From Nocardia sienata NBRC 100364 (GTDB lineage: Bacteria > Actinomycetota > Actinomycetes > Mycobacteriales > Mycobacteriaceae): DNA of 64,000 bases. A program made the position numbers and the translations under genes. Location: contig NZ_BDBX01000019.1 of the NCBI RefSeq assembly GCF_001613205.1, positions 124,001 through 188,000 of the forward strand. The letters are read 5' to 3'. The notes beneath the pieces were generated by a model. It saw only the letters and a program-made list of their open reading frames with translations, had not been told where the DNA came from and did not search any database. The stretch's first letter is position 1. The number at the start of each line of letters is the position of its first letter. Shown in pieces: positions 49,184 through 58,555 of the stretch.

Positions 49184-50038
49184 TCAGGCGATGATGCCGA
49201 GGCGGCGGGCGGTGGCCACGGCCTCGTGCCGGGAATGGGCGTCGAGTTTGCGCATCGCGCTGCGCAGATAACTCTTCACCGTTTCCGGGCCCAGCGACAG
49301 TCGTTGCGCGACAACTTTGTTGGAGCAACCCAGCGCGACCTGCGACAGTATGTCGATTTCGCGGCGCGCGAGCCGCGGCGCATCGGGGACGGGCGCTCCG
49401 GCGAGTGCGCGGGTGAGCCGCTCACCGACCTCCCGCAACTTGTCCCGCATATGCTCGTCGCCGGCCGCGTCCGCGATGGCGCGCAACTCGGCCTGGACCG
49501 CGCGCAACTCCTCGGCCACCGCACCGTCGGCAGCGGGGGCGGGGGCGGCCATATCCAGCAGGCGCAGCCGCCGGTCCACCTCGTCGCGTACGCCGATCTC
49601 GGTGGCGAGCCGGCGCCCGGCCTGCACCAGTGCGTCGGCGGTCCGGTCGCCGAGGGGACCAGGGCCCCTGGTCGCCGCGTACAGCACCGCCCGGGAACGA
49701 CCCGACACCACCACCGGTACCGCGACCACCGACCGGAGCCCCTCGCCGAGGACCGGCCCGTCGTAGTGGTGCGTGATCGAGAGCGCGTTGCCGTAGTCGG
49801 AAACCGCGGCGGGCCGAAGCGAATCCACGACCCGGCCACCCAACCCGGACGCGCGGGTCACCGACAGGCCTCGTAGACCGTTGGTCCGGACCCCGGCGAA
49901 CTCGGTCAGCCGCAGGGTGTCTGCGCTGACCTCGCCACCGAAGATCACCGGCGCCCCGGCGACACCCGCCAGCCGGCGGATCTCGGCGCGCAAAGCGTCG
50001 CTGTCGCGCGGGCGCAGCAGCGGCGGGGGAGTGGACAT
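49184..50038 (-). CDS. LuxR-family regulator with GAF-like N terminus
   Basis: A 284-residue transcription factor. The C terminus is a LuxR helix-turn-helix (LARREIDILSQVALGCSNKV then SLGPETVKSYLRSAMRKL, about residues 218-262). The N-terminal part is GAF-like (GLGGRVVDSLRPAAVSDYG, VVAVPVVVSGRSRAVLYAAT). It is divergent from the acyl-CoA synthetase with a short shared promoter, which suggests it controls that gene. It resembles the class of GAF-LuxR regulators next to AMP-ligase genes in Nocardia and Rhodococcus; that is recalled, not searched. Confidence 0.88.
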   Translation of the reverse strand: MSTPPPLLRPRDSDALRAEIRRLAGVAGAPVIFGGEVSADTLRLTEFAGVRTNGLRGLSVTRASGLGGRVVDSLRPAAVSDYGNALSITHHYDGPVLGEGLRSVVAVPVVVSGRSRAVLYAATRGPGPLGDRTADALVQAGRRLATEIGVRDEVDRRLRLLDMAAPAPAADGAVAEELRAVQAELRAIADAAGDEHMRDKLREVGERLTRALAGAPVPDAPRLARREIDILSQVALGCSNKVVAQRLSLGPETVKSYLRSAMRKLDAHSRHEAVATARRLGIIA

Positions 50039-50047
50039 GGGGTTGTC

Positions 50048-50063
50048 ACCCCTTTTCGGGGGT
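50048..50063. promoter_or_regulatory. CCCC-N5-GGGG motif in the LuxR/acyl-CoA synthetase promoter
   Basis: CCCC at 50049-50052, TTTTC, GGGG at 50058-50061. It lies 11 bases outside the LuxR start. It is the same layout as the motif at 36249-36263 next to the other LuxR gene. Confidence 0.45.
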
Positions 50064-50128
50064 AGTGCCGGACCTGGTGTGACCTACATCCTATGGCAAC
50101 ACCGGCCGGACGACCGAGGAGATGTGAG

Positions 50129-51754
50129 ATGGGTGCCGATCCGAACGCGCGGGTACGCGAACTGCTGGACGCATACGACGGGCTCGACGCCTGTGCGGCG
50201 GAGCTGCTGTGCGACCGGCATCCGGCCGACGCTGTCGCGTTCACGGTAATCGACAGCGATCTGTCGGCGATCGATCTCACCTACGGTGAGCTGCGCGCGC
50301 GGTCCGAACGTTTCGCCGCGGCCCTGGCCGGGCTCGGTGTGGGCCCCGGCGACCAGGTCGCCACGCTGATGGCGAAATCGGTCGATCTGGTGGTGGTGCT
50401 GCTCGGCATCTGGCGTCGCGGAGCGGTACACGTCCCGCTGTTCACCGCATTCGCCCCGCCCGCCATCGCGTTCCGGCTCCGGGCCTCCGGGGCTTCGGTG
50501 GTGATCGCCGATCCGGATCAGGTCGGCAAGCTGGCGCCGGGTGGGGATATGCCGGCGGATCCGCCCTGGCGCACCGTCGTCACCGGCGATACCGATGTTC
50601 CGGGTGCCCTGCGGATGGGCGAGCTGCCGGCCGCCGGGGCCGGAACCGAACCACCGGCCGTGGTGGGTGGGGACGGACTGCTCGTCCAGCTGTTCACCAG
50701 CGGCACCACCGGCACTCCCAAGGGGGTGCCGATTCCGGTGCGCGCCCTCGCGTCGTTCCACGCCTATCAGGAGTTCGCGCTGGACGTCCGCCCCGACGAC
50801 GTCTTCTGGAACGCCGCCGACCCGGGCTGGGCCTACGGTCTCTACTACGCGATCCTCGGTCCGCTGGTGTCCGGAACACGCAGCCTGCTGCTACACGCCG
50901 GGTTCTCCCCGGCGCTGACCTGGCAAGTGCTGGAACGCTTCGGGGTCACCAATTTCGCGGCCGCGCCCACCGTCTATCGGGCCCTGCGCGCCGGCGAGCC
51001 CGGCAACCCGGTCCGGCTGCGCCGGGCCTCCTCCGCGGGTGAACCGCTGACACCCGAGGTGGTGGCCTGGTCGGCGGAACATCTCGGCGTGGCGGTCCGC
51101 GACCACTACGGCCAGACCGAGCACGGCATGGTCATCTGCAATGCCTGGCACGACGATCTCGATACGGCCGCGCCGGCGGGTTCCATGGGCCGCCCGCTCC
51201 CGGGCTGGGCCTGCGCCGTCCTGGCCGACGACGCGGATACCGAAGCTCCCGACGGTGAGCTGGGCCGGATCGCCATCGACGCCGAACGCAGTGCGCTGCT
51301 GTGGTTCCTCGGCTATCTGGACGCGCCCGAACAGACCGCGCAGCGCTTCACCGCCGACGGTCGCTGGTATCTCACCGGCGACGCCGGTTCTCGTGATGCC
51401 GACGGATACTTCCACTTCTCCGCCCGCGACGACGATGTGATCATCATGTCCGGGTACCGGATCGGCCCGTTCGACGTCGAAAGCGTGCTGGTGCTGCACG
51501 ACGAGGTCGCCGAGGCCGCCGTCGTCGGACTCCCCGACGAGTTGCGCGGCGAAGTGCTCGAGGCGTTCGTGGTGCTGCGCGGTGACACTGCCGGTACCCC
51601 GGAACTGGAAGCGCAGCTGCAGACATTGGTGAAGCAGAAGTTCGCCGCGCACGCCTACCCGCGCCGGGTGCATTTCGTCGACACGCTGCCCAAGACCCCC
51701 AGTGGCAAGGTGCAGCGGTTCCTGTTGCGGCAGCAGGGGCGTGCCGCCGGATGA
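50129..51754 (+). CDS. Acyl-CoA synthetase, medium-chain/acetyl-type
   Basis: AMP-forming ligase of 541 residues that activates a carboxylic acid to its CoA thioester; substrate unknown. Seen: QLFTSGTTGTPKGVPIP (ATP/AMP motif), SSAGEPLTPEV, HYGQTEHGMVICN, RWYLTGDAG, and the C-terminal KTPSGKVQRFLLR with the catalytic Lys. ATG 50129 has GAGGAGATGTGAG before it; an upstream ATG at 50093 adds non-conserved residues. It is divergent from the LuxR gene and upstream of tex. Confidence 0.9.
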   Translation: MGADPNARVRELLDAYDGLDACAAELLCDRHPADAVAFTVIDSDLSAIDLTYGELRARSERFAAALAGLGVGPGDQVATLMAKSVDLVVVLLGIWRRGAVHVPLFTAFAPPAIAFRLRASGASVVIADPDQVGKLAPGGDMPADPPWRTVVTGDTDVPGALRMGELPAAGAGTEPPAVVGGDGLLVQLFTSGTTGTPKGVPIPVRALASFHAYQEFALDVRPDDVFWNAADPGWAYGLYYAILGPLVSGTRSLLLHAGFSPALTWQVLERFGVTNFAAAPTVYRALRAGEPGNPVRLRRASSAGEPLTPEVVAWSAEHLGVAVRDHYGQTEHGMVICNAWHDDLDTAAPAGSMGRPLPGWACAVLADDADTEAPDGELGRIAIDAERSALLWFLGYLDAPEQTAQRFTADGRWYLTGDAGSRDADGYFHFSARDDDVIIMSGYRIGPFDVESVLVLHDEVAEAAVVGLPDELRGEVLEAFVVLRGDTAGTPELEAQLQTLVKQKFAAHAYPRRVHFVDTLPKTPSGKVQRFLLRQQGRAAG

Positions 51755-51836
51755 CCGTGCTCGCTGTGCCCGGCCCCGGGACGAGCCGGGGCCGGGCGCG
51801 GTCCGGCTGTCGCCGGGCGAATGTAGTGTGCGGGTG

Positions 51837-54377
51837 GTGACGACAGTGCCGCAGACCTCGGACCCCGAGACCATCCCCACCGACTCGCCCGCAGACCCCG
51901 GTACCGGCCCGGTGGTGTCCGGCCCCGTCAGCCGGCGCATCGCCGACGAGCTCTCGGTGCGGGAGAACCAGGTCCGGGCGGCCGTCGAGCTACTGGACGC
52001 CGGGTCGACGGTGCCGTTCATCGCCCGGTACCGCAAGGAGGTCACCGGCGGGCTGGACGACGCCCAGCTGCGTACGCTCGAGGAACGCCTGCACTATCTG
52101 CGCGAACTCGACGAGCGCCGGGCCACCATCATCGAATCCATTCGCGGCCAGGGCAAACTCGACGATGCGCTGCACCGGCAGCTGCTGCTGGCCGAGACCA
52201 AGGCCCGGCTCGAGGACATCTACCTGCCCTATAAGCCCAAGCGCCGCACCAAGGCTCAGATCGCGCGCGAAGCCGGGCACGAACCCGTCGCCGACGCGCT
52301 GCTGGAGAATCCGGACACCGACCCGGCCGGCTACTCCGCCGAACAGCTCGAGGGCGCGCGTGCCATCCTCGTCGAGCGGTTCGCCGAAGACGCCGATCTG
52401 GTGGGCGAACTCCGTGAACTCATGTGGAACCGGGGCCGTCTCACCGCCACGGTACGCCCCGGTAAGGAAGAGGCCGGGGCGAAATTCGCCGACTACTTCG
52501 AATTCGGCGAGGAATTCGCCACCCTGCCCTCCCACCGCATCCTGGCGCTGCTGCGCGGGGAGAAGGAAGAGGTGCTCAGCCTGCAGCTCGACCCCGAACC
52601 CGCCGATTCCGAGCTCGCACCCGGCGAACGCAGCGTCTACGAGGCGCGGATCGCCCAGCGGTTCTCGATCGCCGAGGCCGGACGCGCCGCCGACGGTTGG
52701 CTGCTGGACACCGTGCGCTGGGCCTGGCGGACAAAACTCCAGGTGAGCCTGGGTATCGACACCCGGATGCGGTTGCGGCAGGCCGCCGAACGCGATGCGG
52801 TGGATGTCTTCGCCGCCAATCTGCGCGATCTGCTGCTGGCCGCGCCGGCCGGTACCCGTACCACCATGGGCCTGGATCCGGGCTATCGCACCGGCGTCAA
52901 GGTCGCCGTGGTCGACGGCACCGGCAAGGTTGTCGCGACCGAGGTCGTGTACCCGCACAAACCGCAGAACCAGACCGAGAAGTCGCTGGCGGTACTCGGT
53001 GCGCTGGTGGCTCGGTTCGGCGTCGAACTCATCGCCATCGGCAACGGCACGGCCTCCCGGGAGACCGACGCGCTGGCCGCACAACTCATCGAACGGATCC
53101 CGGAGAACAAACCGACCAAGATCGTGGTCTCCGAGGCCGGGGCGTCGGTGTACTCCGCCTCCGCTTACGCCAGCCAGGAATTGCCCGATCTCGACGTTTC
53201 GCTGCGCGGCGCGGTCTCCATCGCGCGCCGGTTGCAGGATCCGCTGGCCGAACTGGTCAAGATCGAACCGAAATCGATCGGTGTCGGCCAGTACCAGCAC
53301 GACGTCTCGGAAACGCTGCTGGCCCGGTCGCTGGGCGCGGTGGTGGAGGACGCGGTGAACGCGGTGGGTGTCGATGTGAACACCGCCTCGGTGCCGCTGC
53401 TGTCGCGGGTCTCCGGCGTCACCGGGTCGGTGGCCGAGAGCATTGTGGCCCACCGCGACCAGAACGGTCCCTTCCGCAGCCGTACCGCCCTGCTCGACGT
53501 ACCGCGGCTGGGCCCCAAGGCGTTCGAACAGTGCGCGGGCTTCCTGCGGATCCGCGGCGGGGACGATCCGCTCGACACCTCGGCCGTGCACCCGGAGGCC
53601 TATCCGGTGGTGCGCCGGATCCTCGATTCCACCGGTACCGGAATCGCCGAGGTCATCGGCAACGGCGCAATCCTGCGCACGCTGCGCCCGGCCGATTTCA
53701 CCGATGAGAAATTCGGTGTTCCCACGGTCACCGACATCATCAGCGAACTCGAGAAGCCCGGCCGCGATCCGCGCCCGGAGTTCAAGACCGCGGAATTCGC
53801 GGCGGGTATCGAGAAGGTCGCCGATCTGGAGCCGGGAATGGTGCTGGAGGGTGTCGTGACCAATGTCGCCGCTTTCGGTGCCTTCGTCGACGTCGGTGTG
53901 CACCAGGACGGTCTGGTCCATGTCTCGGCGATGTCGCGCAATTTCGTGCGCGACCCGCGTGAGGTGGTCAAATCCGGCGATGTGGTCAAGGTGAAGGTGC
54001 TCGAGGTCGATGTCGCGCGCCAGCGCATCGGATTGTCGCTGCGCCTCGACGACGAACCCGGGACGGGTAAGCCCGAACGCGGGCAGGCGCCCGGCGACCG
54101 TGGCCGCGGCCAGGGTGGCCGCGACGGTGGCGCCCGCACCGGTGGCCGCGACGGTGGCGCCCGCACCGGTGGCCGCGACGGTGGCGCCCGCGGTCAGGGC
54201 CGCACCGAGAAGAACCGCGGTGTGCAGGGCAACGGCCAGAGCACCGGCAGTCGCGGTGGCGGCAACGGTGGTGGTCAAGGACGCAATCGCGGGCAGGGCC
54301 GGGACGGCCGGCGCGATAATGCCCCTGTGAACGGGGCCATGGCCGACGCGCTGCGCCGGGCGGGTTTCGGGAAGTGA
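51837..54377 (+). CDS. tex: Tex-type S1 RNA-binding protein with Gly/Arg-rich tail
   Basis: Tex family protein that binds RNA and DNA and is often linked to transcription. The 846 residues include ISRRIADELSVRENQVRAAV-like text (SRRIADELSVRENQVRAAVE), the YqgF-like core MGLDPGYRTGVKVAVVDGTG, HhH segments (LLDVPRLGPKAFEQCAGFL) and an S1 domain (MVLEGVVTNVAAFGAFVDVG, about residues 667-735). The last 100 residues are a low-complexity tail with repeats of GGRDGGART, not usual for Tex. Start GTG is 51837, with GTG 51828 and 51834 as alternatives. Confidence 0.93.
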   Translation: MTTVPQTSDPETIPTDSPADPGTGPVVSGPVSRRIADELSVRENQVRAAVELLDAGSTVPFIARYRKEVTGGLDDAQLRTLEERLHYLRELDERRATIIESIRGQGKLDDALHRQLLLAETKARLEDIYLPYKPKRRTKAQIAREAGHEPVADALLENPDTDPAGYSAEQLEGARAILVERFAEDADLVGELRELMWNRGRLTATVRPGKEEAGAKFADYFEFGEEFATLPSHRILALLRGEKEEVLSLQLDPEPADSELAPGERSVYEARIAQRFSIAEAGRAADGWLLDTVRWAWRTKLQVSLGIDTRMRLRQAAERDAVDVFAANLRDLLLAAPAGTRTTMGLDPGYRTGVKVAVVDGTGKVVATEVVYPHKPQNQTEKSLAVLGALVARFGVELIAIGNGTASRETDALAAQLIERIPENKPTKIVVSEAGASVYSASAYASQELPDLDVSLRGAVSIARRLQDPLAELVKIEPKSIGVGQYQHDVSETLLARSLGAVVEDAVNAVGVDVNTASVPLLSRVSGVTGSVAESIVAHRDQNGPFRSRTALLDVPRLGPKAFEQCAGFLRIRGGDDPLDTSAVHPEAYPVVRRILDSTGTGIAEVIGNGAILRTLRPADFTDEKFGVPTVTDIISELEKPGRDPRPEFKTAEFAAGIEKVADLEPGMVLEGVVTNVAAFGAFVDVGVHQDGLVHVSAMSRNFVRDPREVVKSGDVVKVKVLEVDVARQRIGLSLRLDDEPGTGKPERGQAPGDRGRGQGGRDGGARTGGRDGGARTGGRDGGARGQGRTEKNRGVQGNGQSTGSRGGGNGGGQGRNRGQGRDGRRDNAPVNGAMADALRRAGFGK
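54115..54194 (+). repeat. 27-bp in-frame coding repeat in the tex tail
   Basis: The DNA repeats a 27-base unit nearly three times, encoding GGRDGGART. It lies inside tex and does not change frame. Confidence 0.85.
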
Positions 54378-54401
54378 CCACGAGCTGAATCGGGGGCCGG
54401 T

Positions 54402-55334
54402 ATGCGGCAGTGGCTGTCCGAGGACGTGATCGCCGCGGGCCGGCTCCCGCTGCTCTGCTTTCTGTTCGGCTTCATCACCGGGTTCCTGGTGATCCGGGTC
54501 AGCGTCCGGCTCATCCGCGCGCGGGTGCGCTGGTGGCCCGGCAACCTGAAGTCCGGCGGTGTGCACATCCACCACATGGTGTTCGGCGTGGTCCTGGTGC
54601 TGATCTCCGGTATCGGGATGATCGCCGGCGCCCCGGGGAACAGCACCGGCACGGCGTCGGTACTGGCGGCCACCTTCGGAGTCGGGGCCGCGCTCGTACT
54701 CGACGAGTTCGCGCTGCTGTACTACCTACGCGACGTGTACTGGGAGGAACAGGGACGCACCTCGGTCGACGCGGTGTTCGTCGCCCTCGCGGTCACCGGC
54801 CTGCTGCTGCTGGGTTTCCATCCGCTGTGGCTGCTGGAGATCAACGGTGTGCGGCACCAGCCCGGCCTCGGCACGCGGCTGCTCGTCGCCGGATTCGCGG
54901 TGGTGAATCTGGCGCTGGCCGCCGTGGTCATCGCCAAGGGCAAGATCTGGACCGGACTGTTCGGCATGTTCTTCCTGCCGCTGCTGGTCGTGGGCGCGCT
55001 GCGGCTCAGCCGGCCGGGAGCCCCGTGGGCGCGCTGGCGTTACGGCAGTCGGCGGCGGCTGATGTACCGCGCCATCGTGCGGGAGCGCCGGTACCGGCGC
55101 CCGGTGATCCGGGCCAAGATCTTCGTCCAGGACCTGATCGCCGGCAGCCCGGATGTCGATCACGCGCGGTCGGCGGCCGAGGCGGAACTGACGCGTACGG
55201 TGGTACCGGCGCCGCCGGCGCCGCCGCGGCAGCATCCGCTGCTGCAGGATCTGCACCTGTGGCCGCCCGATCGGGGCGACGACGCCGAGGAAGCGGGGGC
55301 CCCGGCCGGGCCGGTTTCCGAAAGTGACCGCTGA
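54402..55334 (+). CDS. Integral membrane protein with HIHH motif
   Basis: A 310-residue protein with about five to six membrane segments between residues 14 and 205, then a soluble tail rich in Arg and Pro. The segment [20 protein letters not shown] contains HIHH at the edge of a membrane helix, a possible metal site; [15 protein letters not shown] is another notable conserved-looking stretch. Family not recognised with certainty. It begins 24 bases after tex and is on the same strand. Confidence 0.75.
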   Translation: MRQWLSEDVIAAGRLPLLCFLFGFITGFLVIRVSVRLIRARVRWWPGNLKSGGVHIHHMVFGVVLVLISGIGMIAGAPGNSTGTASVLAATFGVGAALVLDEFALLYYLRDVYWEEQGRTSVDAVFVALAVTGLLLLGFHPLWLLEINGVRHQPGLGTRLLVAGFAVVNLALAAVVIAKGKIWTGLFGMFFLPLLVVGALRLSRPGAPWARWRYGSRRRLMYRAIVRERRYRRPVIRAKIFVQDLIAGSPDVDHARSAAEAELTRTVVPAPPAPPRQHPLLQDLHLWPPDRGDDAEEAGAPAGPVSESDR

Positions 55335-55336
55335 TC

Positions 55337-55346
55337 TGGCACAATG
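55337..55346 (+). promoter_or_regulatory. Candidate promoter of rplS
   Basis: TGGCACAATG, with CACAAT as -10, lies 110 bases upstream of rplS. It is almost the same as TGGCAGAATG upstream of rpsP at 46985-46994. Confidence 0.4.
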
Positions 55347-55456
55347 CACAGGTTGCCCTGGGCATGGCCCGGGCGCACCCCACATTCGGAGCACGAACCG
55401 GTCGAGCATTCGCGCCGCCAGGTTCCTCTGTTCGCGCGACCATCAGAAGGATGATC

Positions 55457-55798
55457 ATGAACACCCTTGATTTCGTCGACGAGAGCTCGCTGCGCAGCGA
55501 CGTCCCCGACTTCCGTCCGGGCGACACCCTCAATGTGCACGTGAAGGTCATCGAGGGCTCCAAGGAACGTATCCAGGTCTTCAAGGGCGTCGTCATCCGG
55601 CGCCAGGGCGGCGGTATCCGCGAGACCTTCACCGTGCGCAAGGTGTCGTTCGGTGTCGGTGTGGAGCGCACCTTCCCGGTGCACAGCCCCACCATCGATC
55701 ACATCGATGTGGTAACCCGCGGTGATGTCCGCCGGGCCAAGCTGTACTACCTGCGGGAGCTGCGCGGTAAGGCCGCCAAGATCAAGGAAAAGCGCTGA
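55457..55798 (+). CDS. rplS: 50S ribosomal protein L19
   Basis: Large-subunit ribosomal protein at the subunit interface. The 113 residues include [40 protein letters not shown] and [20 protein letters not shown], all typical. ATG 55457 has AGAAGG 6 bases upstream; another ATG is 6 bases earlier. A hairpin follows before lepB. Confidence 0.97.
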   Translation: MNTLDFVDESSLRSDVPDFRPGDTLNVHVKVIEGSKERIQVFKGVVIRRQGGGIRETFTVRKVSFGVGVERTFPVHSPTIDHIDVVTRGDVRRAKLYYLRELRGKAAKIKEKR

Positions 55799-55863
55799 CC
55801 CGTCGCTGACCGCCGACACCCGTGCGCCGCGCCGCACCACGGTGACCTCGGCGAACGGCATAT

Positions 55864-55902
55864 GTAGCCCGGTGCCACGAATCCGTTGTGGCGCCGGGCT
55901 AC
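55864..55902 (+). terminator. Hairpin between rplS and lepB
   Basis: GTAGCCCGG (55864-55872) pairs with CCGGGCTAC (55894-55902), and GCCAC with GTGGC extends the stem around a short loop. It ends 9 bases before the lepB GTG, so it could terminate rplS or restrain lepB translation. No T-run follows. Confidence 0.55.
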
Positions 55903-55911
55903 GCTGTTCGC

Positions 55912-56694
55912 GTGGCAGATGAGAGTTGGTCGGTTTCGGGATCCGATTCCAGGAACGAACCGCCGAGAAGGCGTCGTGCGCGAAAGCAGGTCAAAGCGAA
56001 GCGGCAGCGGCCGTTCTGGCAGGAACTCCCCATCCTGCTGGTCATCGCGGCGATCATCGCCGCCCTCATGGTCACCTTCGTCGGCCGCCCCTATGTCATT
56101 CCCTCCCAATCCATGGAGCCCACTCTGCACGGTTGCGCCGGCTGCACCGGCGATCGGATCTACGTGCAGAAGGTGAGCTACTACTGGAGCGATCCGAAGC
56201 CCGGGGATGTGGTCGTATTCGTCGGCCCGCCGTCCTGGAACGACCACTACGTCTCGATTCGCTCCGACAATCCCGCGGTTCGTGGTATCCAGAACTTCTT
56301 CGCCTTCTTCGGTCTCGTCCCGCCCGATGAGAACGACCTGGTGAAACGCGTGATCGCGGTCGGCGGCCAGACCGTGGAGTGCTGCGACGAACAGGGCCGG
56401 ATCATGGTGGACGGAAAACCGCTGGACGAGCCCTATGTCGCCGACGACTACCCGTGGGTGGCGGGCCAGCAGAACGCCGCCTATCCGGTGGGCAGGGTCT
56501 TCGGCCCGGTGCTGGTGCCCCCGGGCCACCTGTGGGTGATGGGCGACAACCGCAACGAGTCGCGTGACTCCCGCGCCCATGTCGGTGACGATCTGCAGGG
56601 CACGGTGCCCATCGAGAACGTCCGCGGCAAGGCCGTCTTCAAGATCTGGCCGCCCGGCCGGATCGGTCCGGTGACATCGCAGAATCCACAGTAG
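55912..56694 (+). CDS. lepB: Signal peptidase I
   Basis: Membrane protease that removes signal peptides from exported proteins. The 260-residue protein has a basic N terminus, one membrane helix (PILLVIAAIIAALMVTFVG), the catalytic Ser67 in IPSQSMEPT, and the catalytic Lys in LVKRVIAVGG, followed by GDNRNESRDSR. Both catalytic residues are present. GTG 55912 was chosen to match the family N terminus. It belongs with ffh and ftsY in protein export. Confidence 0.96.
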   Translation: MADESWSVSGSDSRNEPPRRRRARKQVKAKRQRPFWQELPILLVIAAIIAALMVTFVGRPYVIPSQSMEPTLHGCAGCTGDRIYVQKVSYYWSDPKPGDVVVFVGPPSWNDHYVSIRSDNPAVRGIQNFFAFFGLVPPDENDLVKRVIAVGGQTVECCDEQGRIMVDGKPLDEPYVADDYPWVAGQQNAAYPVGRVFGPVLVPPGHLWVMGDNRNESRDSRAHVGDDLQGTVPIENVRGKAVFKIWPPGRIGPVTSQNPQ

Positions 56695-56872
56695 GCGCGA
56701 GCTTTTCGCGTTCGCTCCACGGAAACCGCCGTGCGATCCGCGCGGTCGCGGCGCCGATCACCTTGCCGGACAAGCTGTTCGACCGGGCCTCCACCGGACC
56801 TACCGGTGCCGCGCCCGGTCCGGTGCGCGATAATCGGGCGGTGGTTCCCGATCATCTGTCGCGAGGTGGCCA

Positions 56873-57619
56873 GTGACACGTAGTAACCGTGCCGCCGGTG
56901 CCGGGCGAGGCAGCAACTGGCCGCCGCGGGTGGTGGTCCGCAAGGCCGCGGGCCTGCGGACCCTCGATTCGGCGCTGATCCGCGGCGGCCTGGGGCCGGT
57001 CGCGGGTGTCGACGAGGCGGGCCGCGGCCCGAGCGCCGGCCCGCTGGTGGTCGCCGCGTGTGTCCTCGCCCCGAAAGCGTCCGCAGCGCTCGCCGGGCTC
57101 GACGACTCCAAGAAACTGAGTGAGTCGGCCCGCGAAGCGCTGTTCCCGGTGATCAAGCGGCTGGCCCTCGCCTGGAAGGTCGTCGTGATCCCCGCCGCGG
57201 AGATCGATGCCATCGGAATCCACGTCGCCAATATCGAGGGGATGCGCCGGGCGGTGGCGGGGCTGGACTGCTCGCCCGGCTATGTGCTCACCGACGGGTT
57301 CCGGGTGCCGGGGCTGGCGGTCCCGTCGCTGCCGGTGATCGGCGGCGACGCCAGCGCCGCCTGTATCGCGGCGGCGAGCGTCTTGGCGAAGGTCACCCGC
57401 GACCGGATGATGGTCGAACTCGACCGGCACCGGCCGGGCTACGGTTTCGCCGAGCACAAGGGCTACAACACCGCGCAGCATCTCGAGGCGCTGCGCCGGC
57501 TCGGCCCCTGCCCGGAACATCGGAGGTCGTGGCGCACAGTGCGCGAATGCGGCGCGCCGATACCCGCGGCGGCCGAATCCTTGGCGATCGCGACGGCGGA
57601 GGCCGGCGGCGCCGCCTGA
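56873..57619 (+). CDS. rnhB: Ribonuclease HII
   Basis: Cuts RNA in RNA-DNA hybrids and removes misincorporated ribonucleotides. The 248-residue protein has [20 protein letters not shown] (metal-binding Asp-Glu), [35 protein letters not shown] and [14 protein letters not shown]. Start GTG 56873. The N terminus is 25 residues longer than in E. coli. It follows lepB after 178 bases with nothing notable in the gap. Confidence 0.96.
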   Translation: MTRSNRAAGAGRGSNWPPRVVVRKAAGLRTLDSALIRGGLGPVAGVDEAGRGPSAGPLVVAACVLAPKASAALAGLDDSKKLSESAREALFPVIKRLALAWKVVVIPAAEIDAIGIHVANIEGMRRAVAGLDCSPGYVLTDGFRVPGLAVPSLPVIGGDASAACIAAASVLAKVTRDRMMVELDRHRPGYGFAEHKGYNTAQHLEALRRLGPCPEHRRSWRTVRECGAPIPAAAESLAIATAEAGGAA

Positions 57620-57757
57620 CCGGGTGTTGCGCGGCCGGCCCCGACCCACCCCACCACGCAACCACGGCGTGCGGCCCGGCCCACGGTGACATGTCCGGGC
57701 GTGATGAGCGATGATGTGAGCAGACGCAAGGCGGCGAGAAGGAGGACGTTCCACCAG

Positions 57758-58063
57758 ATGAGTGCCGAGGACCTCGAGAAATACGAAACCGAGATGGAGC
57801 TCTCGCTCTACCGGGAGTACAAGGACATCGTCGGTCAGTTCTCGTACGTGGTGGAAACCGAACGCCGCTTTTATCTGGCCAACTCGGTGGAGCTACGACC
57901 GCAGAACGCCGACGGCGAGGTGTACTTCGAAGTCCGGATGAGCGATGCGTGGGTCTGGGATATGTACCGGCCCGCGCGCTTCGTGAAACACGTCCGGGTG
58001 ATCACGTTCAAGGATGTGAACATCGAAGAGCTGGAGAAGCCGGACCTGCGCTTGCCCGAATGA
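57758..58063 (+). CDS. DUF2469 family protein
   Basis: A small acidic protein of 101 residues, well conserved in actinobacteria between rnhB and yraN, function unknown. It begins MSAEDLEKYETEMELSLYRE and continues YKDIVGQFSYVVETERRFYL. ATG 57758 has GAGAAGGAGG just upstream. An upstream in-frame ATG would add 24 non-conserved residues. Confidence 0.92.
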   Translation: MSAEDLEKYETEMELSLYREYKDIVGQFSYVVETERRFYLANSVELRPQNADGEVYFEVRMSDAWVWDMYRPARFVKHVRVITFKDVNIEELEKPDLRLPE

Positions 58064-58109
58064 GCCGCCGCGGCCGCTGAGTGTCGCCGGCCGGTGCTCC
58101 GGACGAACT

Positions 58110-58136
58110 TTGTCCACAGGTCACGGGTTGTCCACA
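58110..58136 (+). other. Two consensus DnaA boxes
   Basis: TTGTCCACA occurs at 58110-58118 and 58128-58136, 18 bases apart and in the same direction. TTGTCCACA is the actinobacterial DnaA-box consensus. They lie 63-89 bases before the yraN start. Confidence 0.7.
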
Positions 58137-58198
58137 GACCGCTTGTTTCCGCAGGTCAGCGCCGTGGGCTCGGGTACGCGGTGGCAGATGCTGGGCAC

Positions 58199-58555
58199 GT
58201 GGGACACAACACGGCGCTCGGCGCCCAAGGGGAGGAACTGGCGGCCAGATATCTGCAGGCCGCCGGTATGGAGATCGTCTGCCGTAACTGGCGTTGCCGG
58301 TACGGCGAGCTCGACCTGGTGGTCCGCGACGCGGGAGTGACCGCCTTCGTCGAGGTGAAGACCAGGTCGGGGCTCGGCTACGGGACACCGGCCGAGGCCG
58401 TCACCTACGACAAACAGCAGCGGATCCGCCGTCTGGCGTTGCTCTGGCTCACCGAACAGGACGGTCCCTGGCAGCGGATCCGTTTCGACGTCGTCTCGAT
58501 CCTGCTCCCACGCACCGCCGAGCCGGTGATCCAGCACCTGCGGGCGGTGTTCTGA
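58199..58555 (+). CDS. yraN: UPF0102 protein YraN, nuclease-fold
   Basis: A 118-residue protein with a restriction-endonuclease-like core: GELDLVVRD then FVEVKTRSG (the D...ExK pattern), as in YraN. Its role is not settled, but it clusters with comM and dprA. GTG 58199 gives GHNTALGAQGEELAARYLQA after the first residue and the usual length of about 120. Its stop overlaps the comM start as ATGA. Confidence 0.93.
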   Translation: MGHNTALGAQGEELAARYLQAAGMEIVCRNWRCRYGELDLVVRDAGVTAFVEVKTRSGLGYGTPAEAVTYDKQQRIRRLALLWLTEQDGPWQRIRFDVVSILLPRTAEPVIQHLRAVF

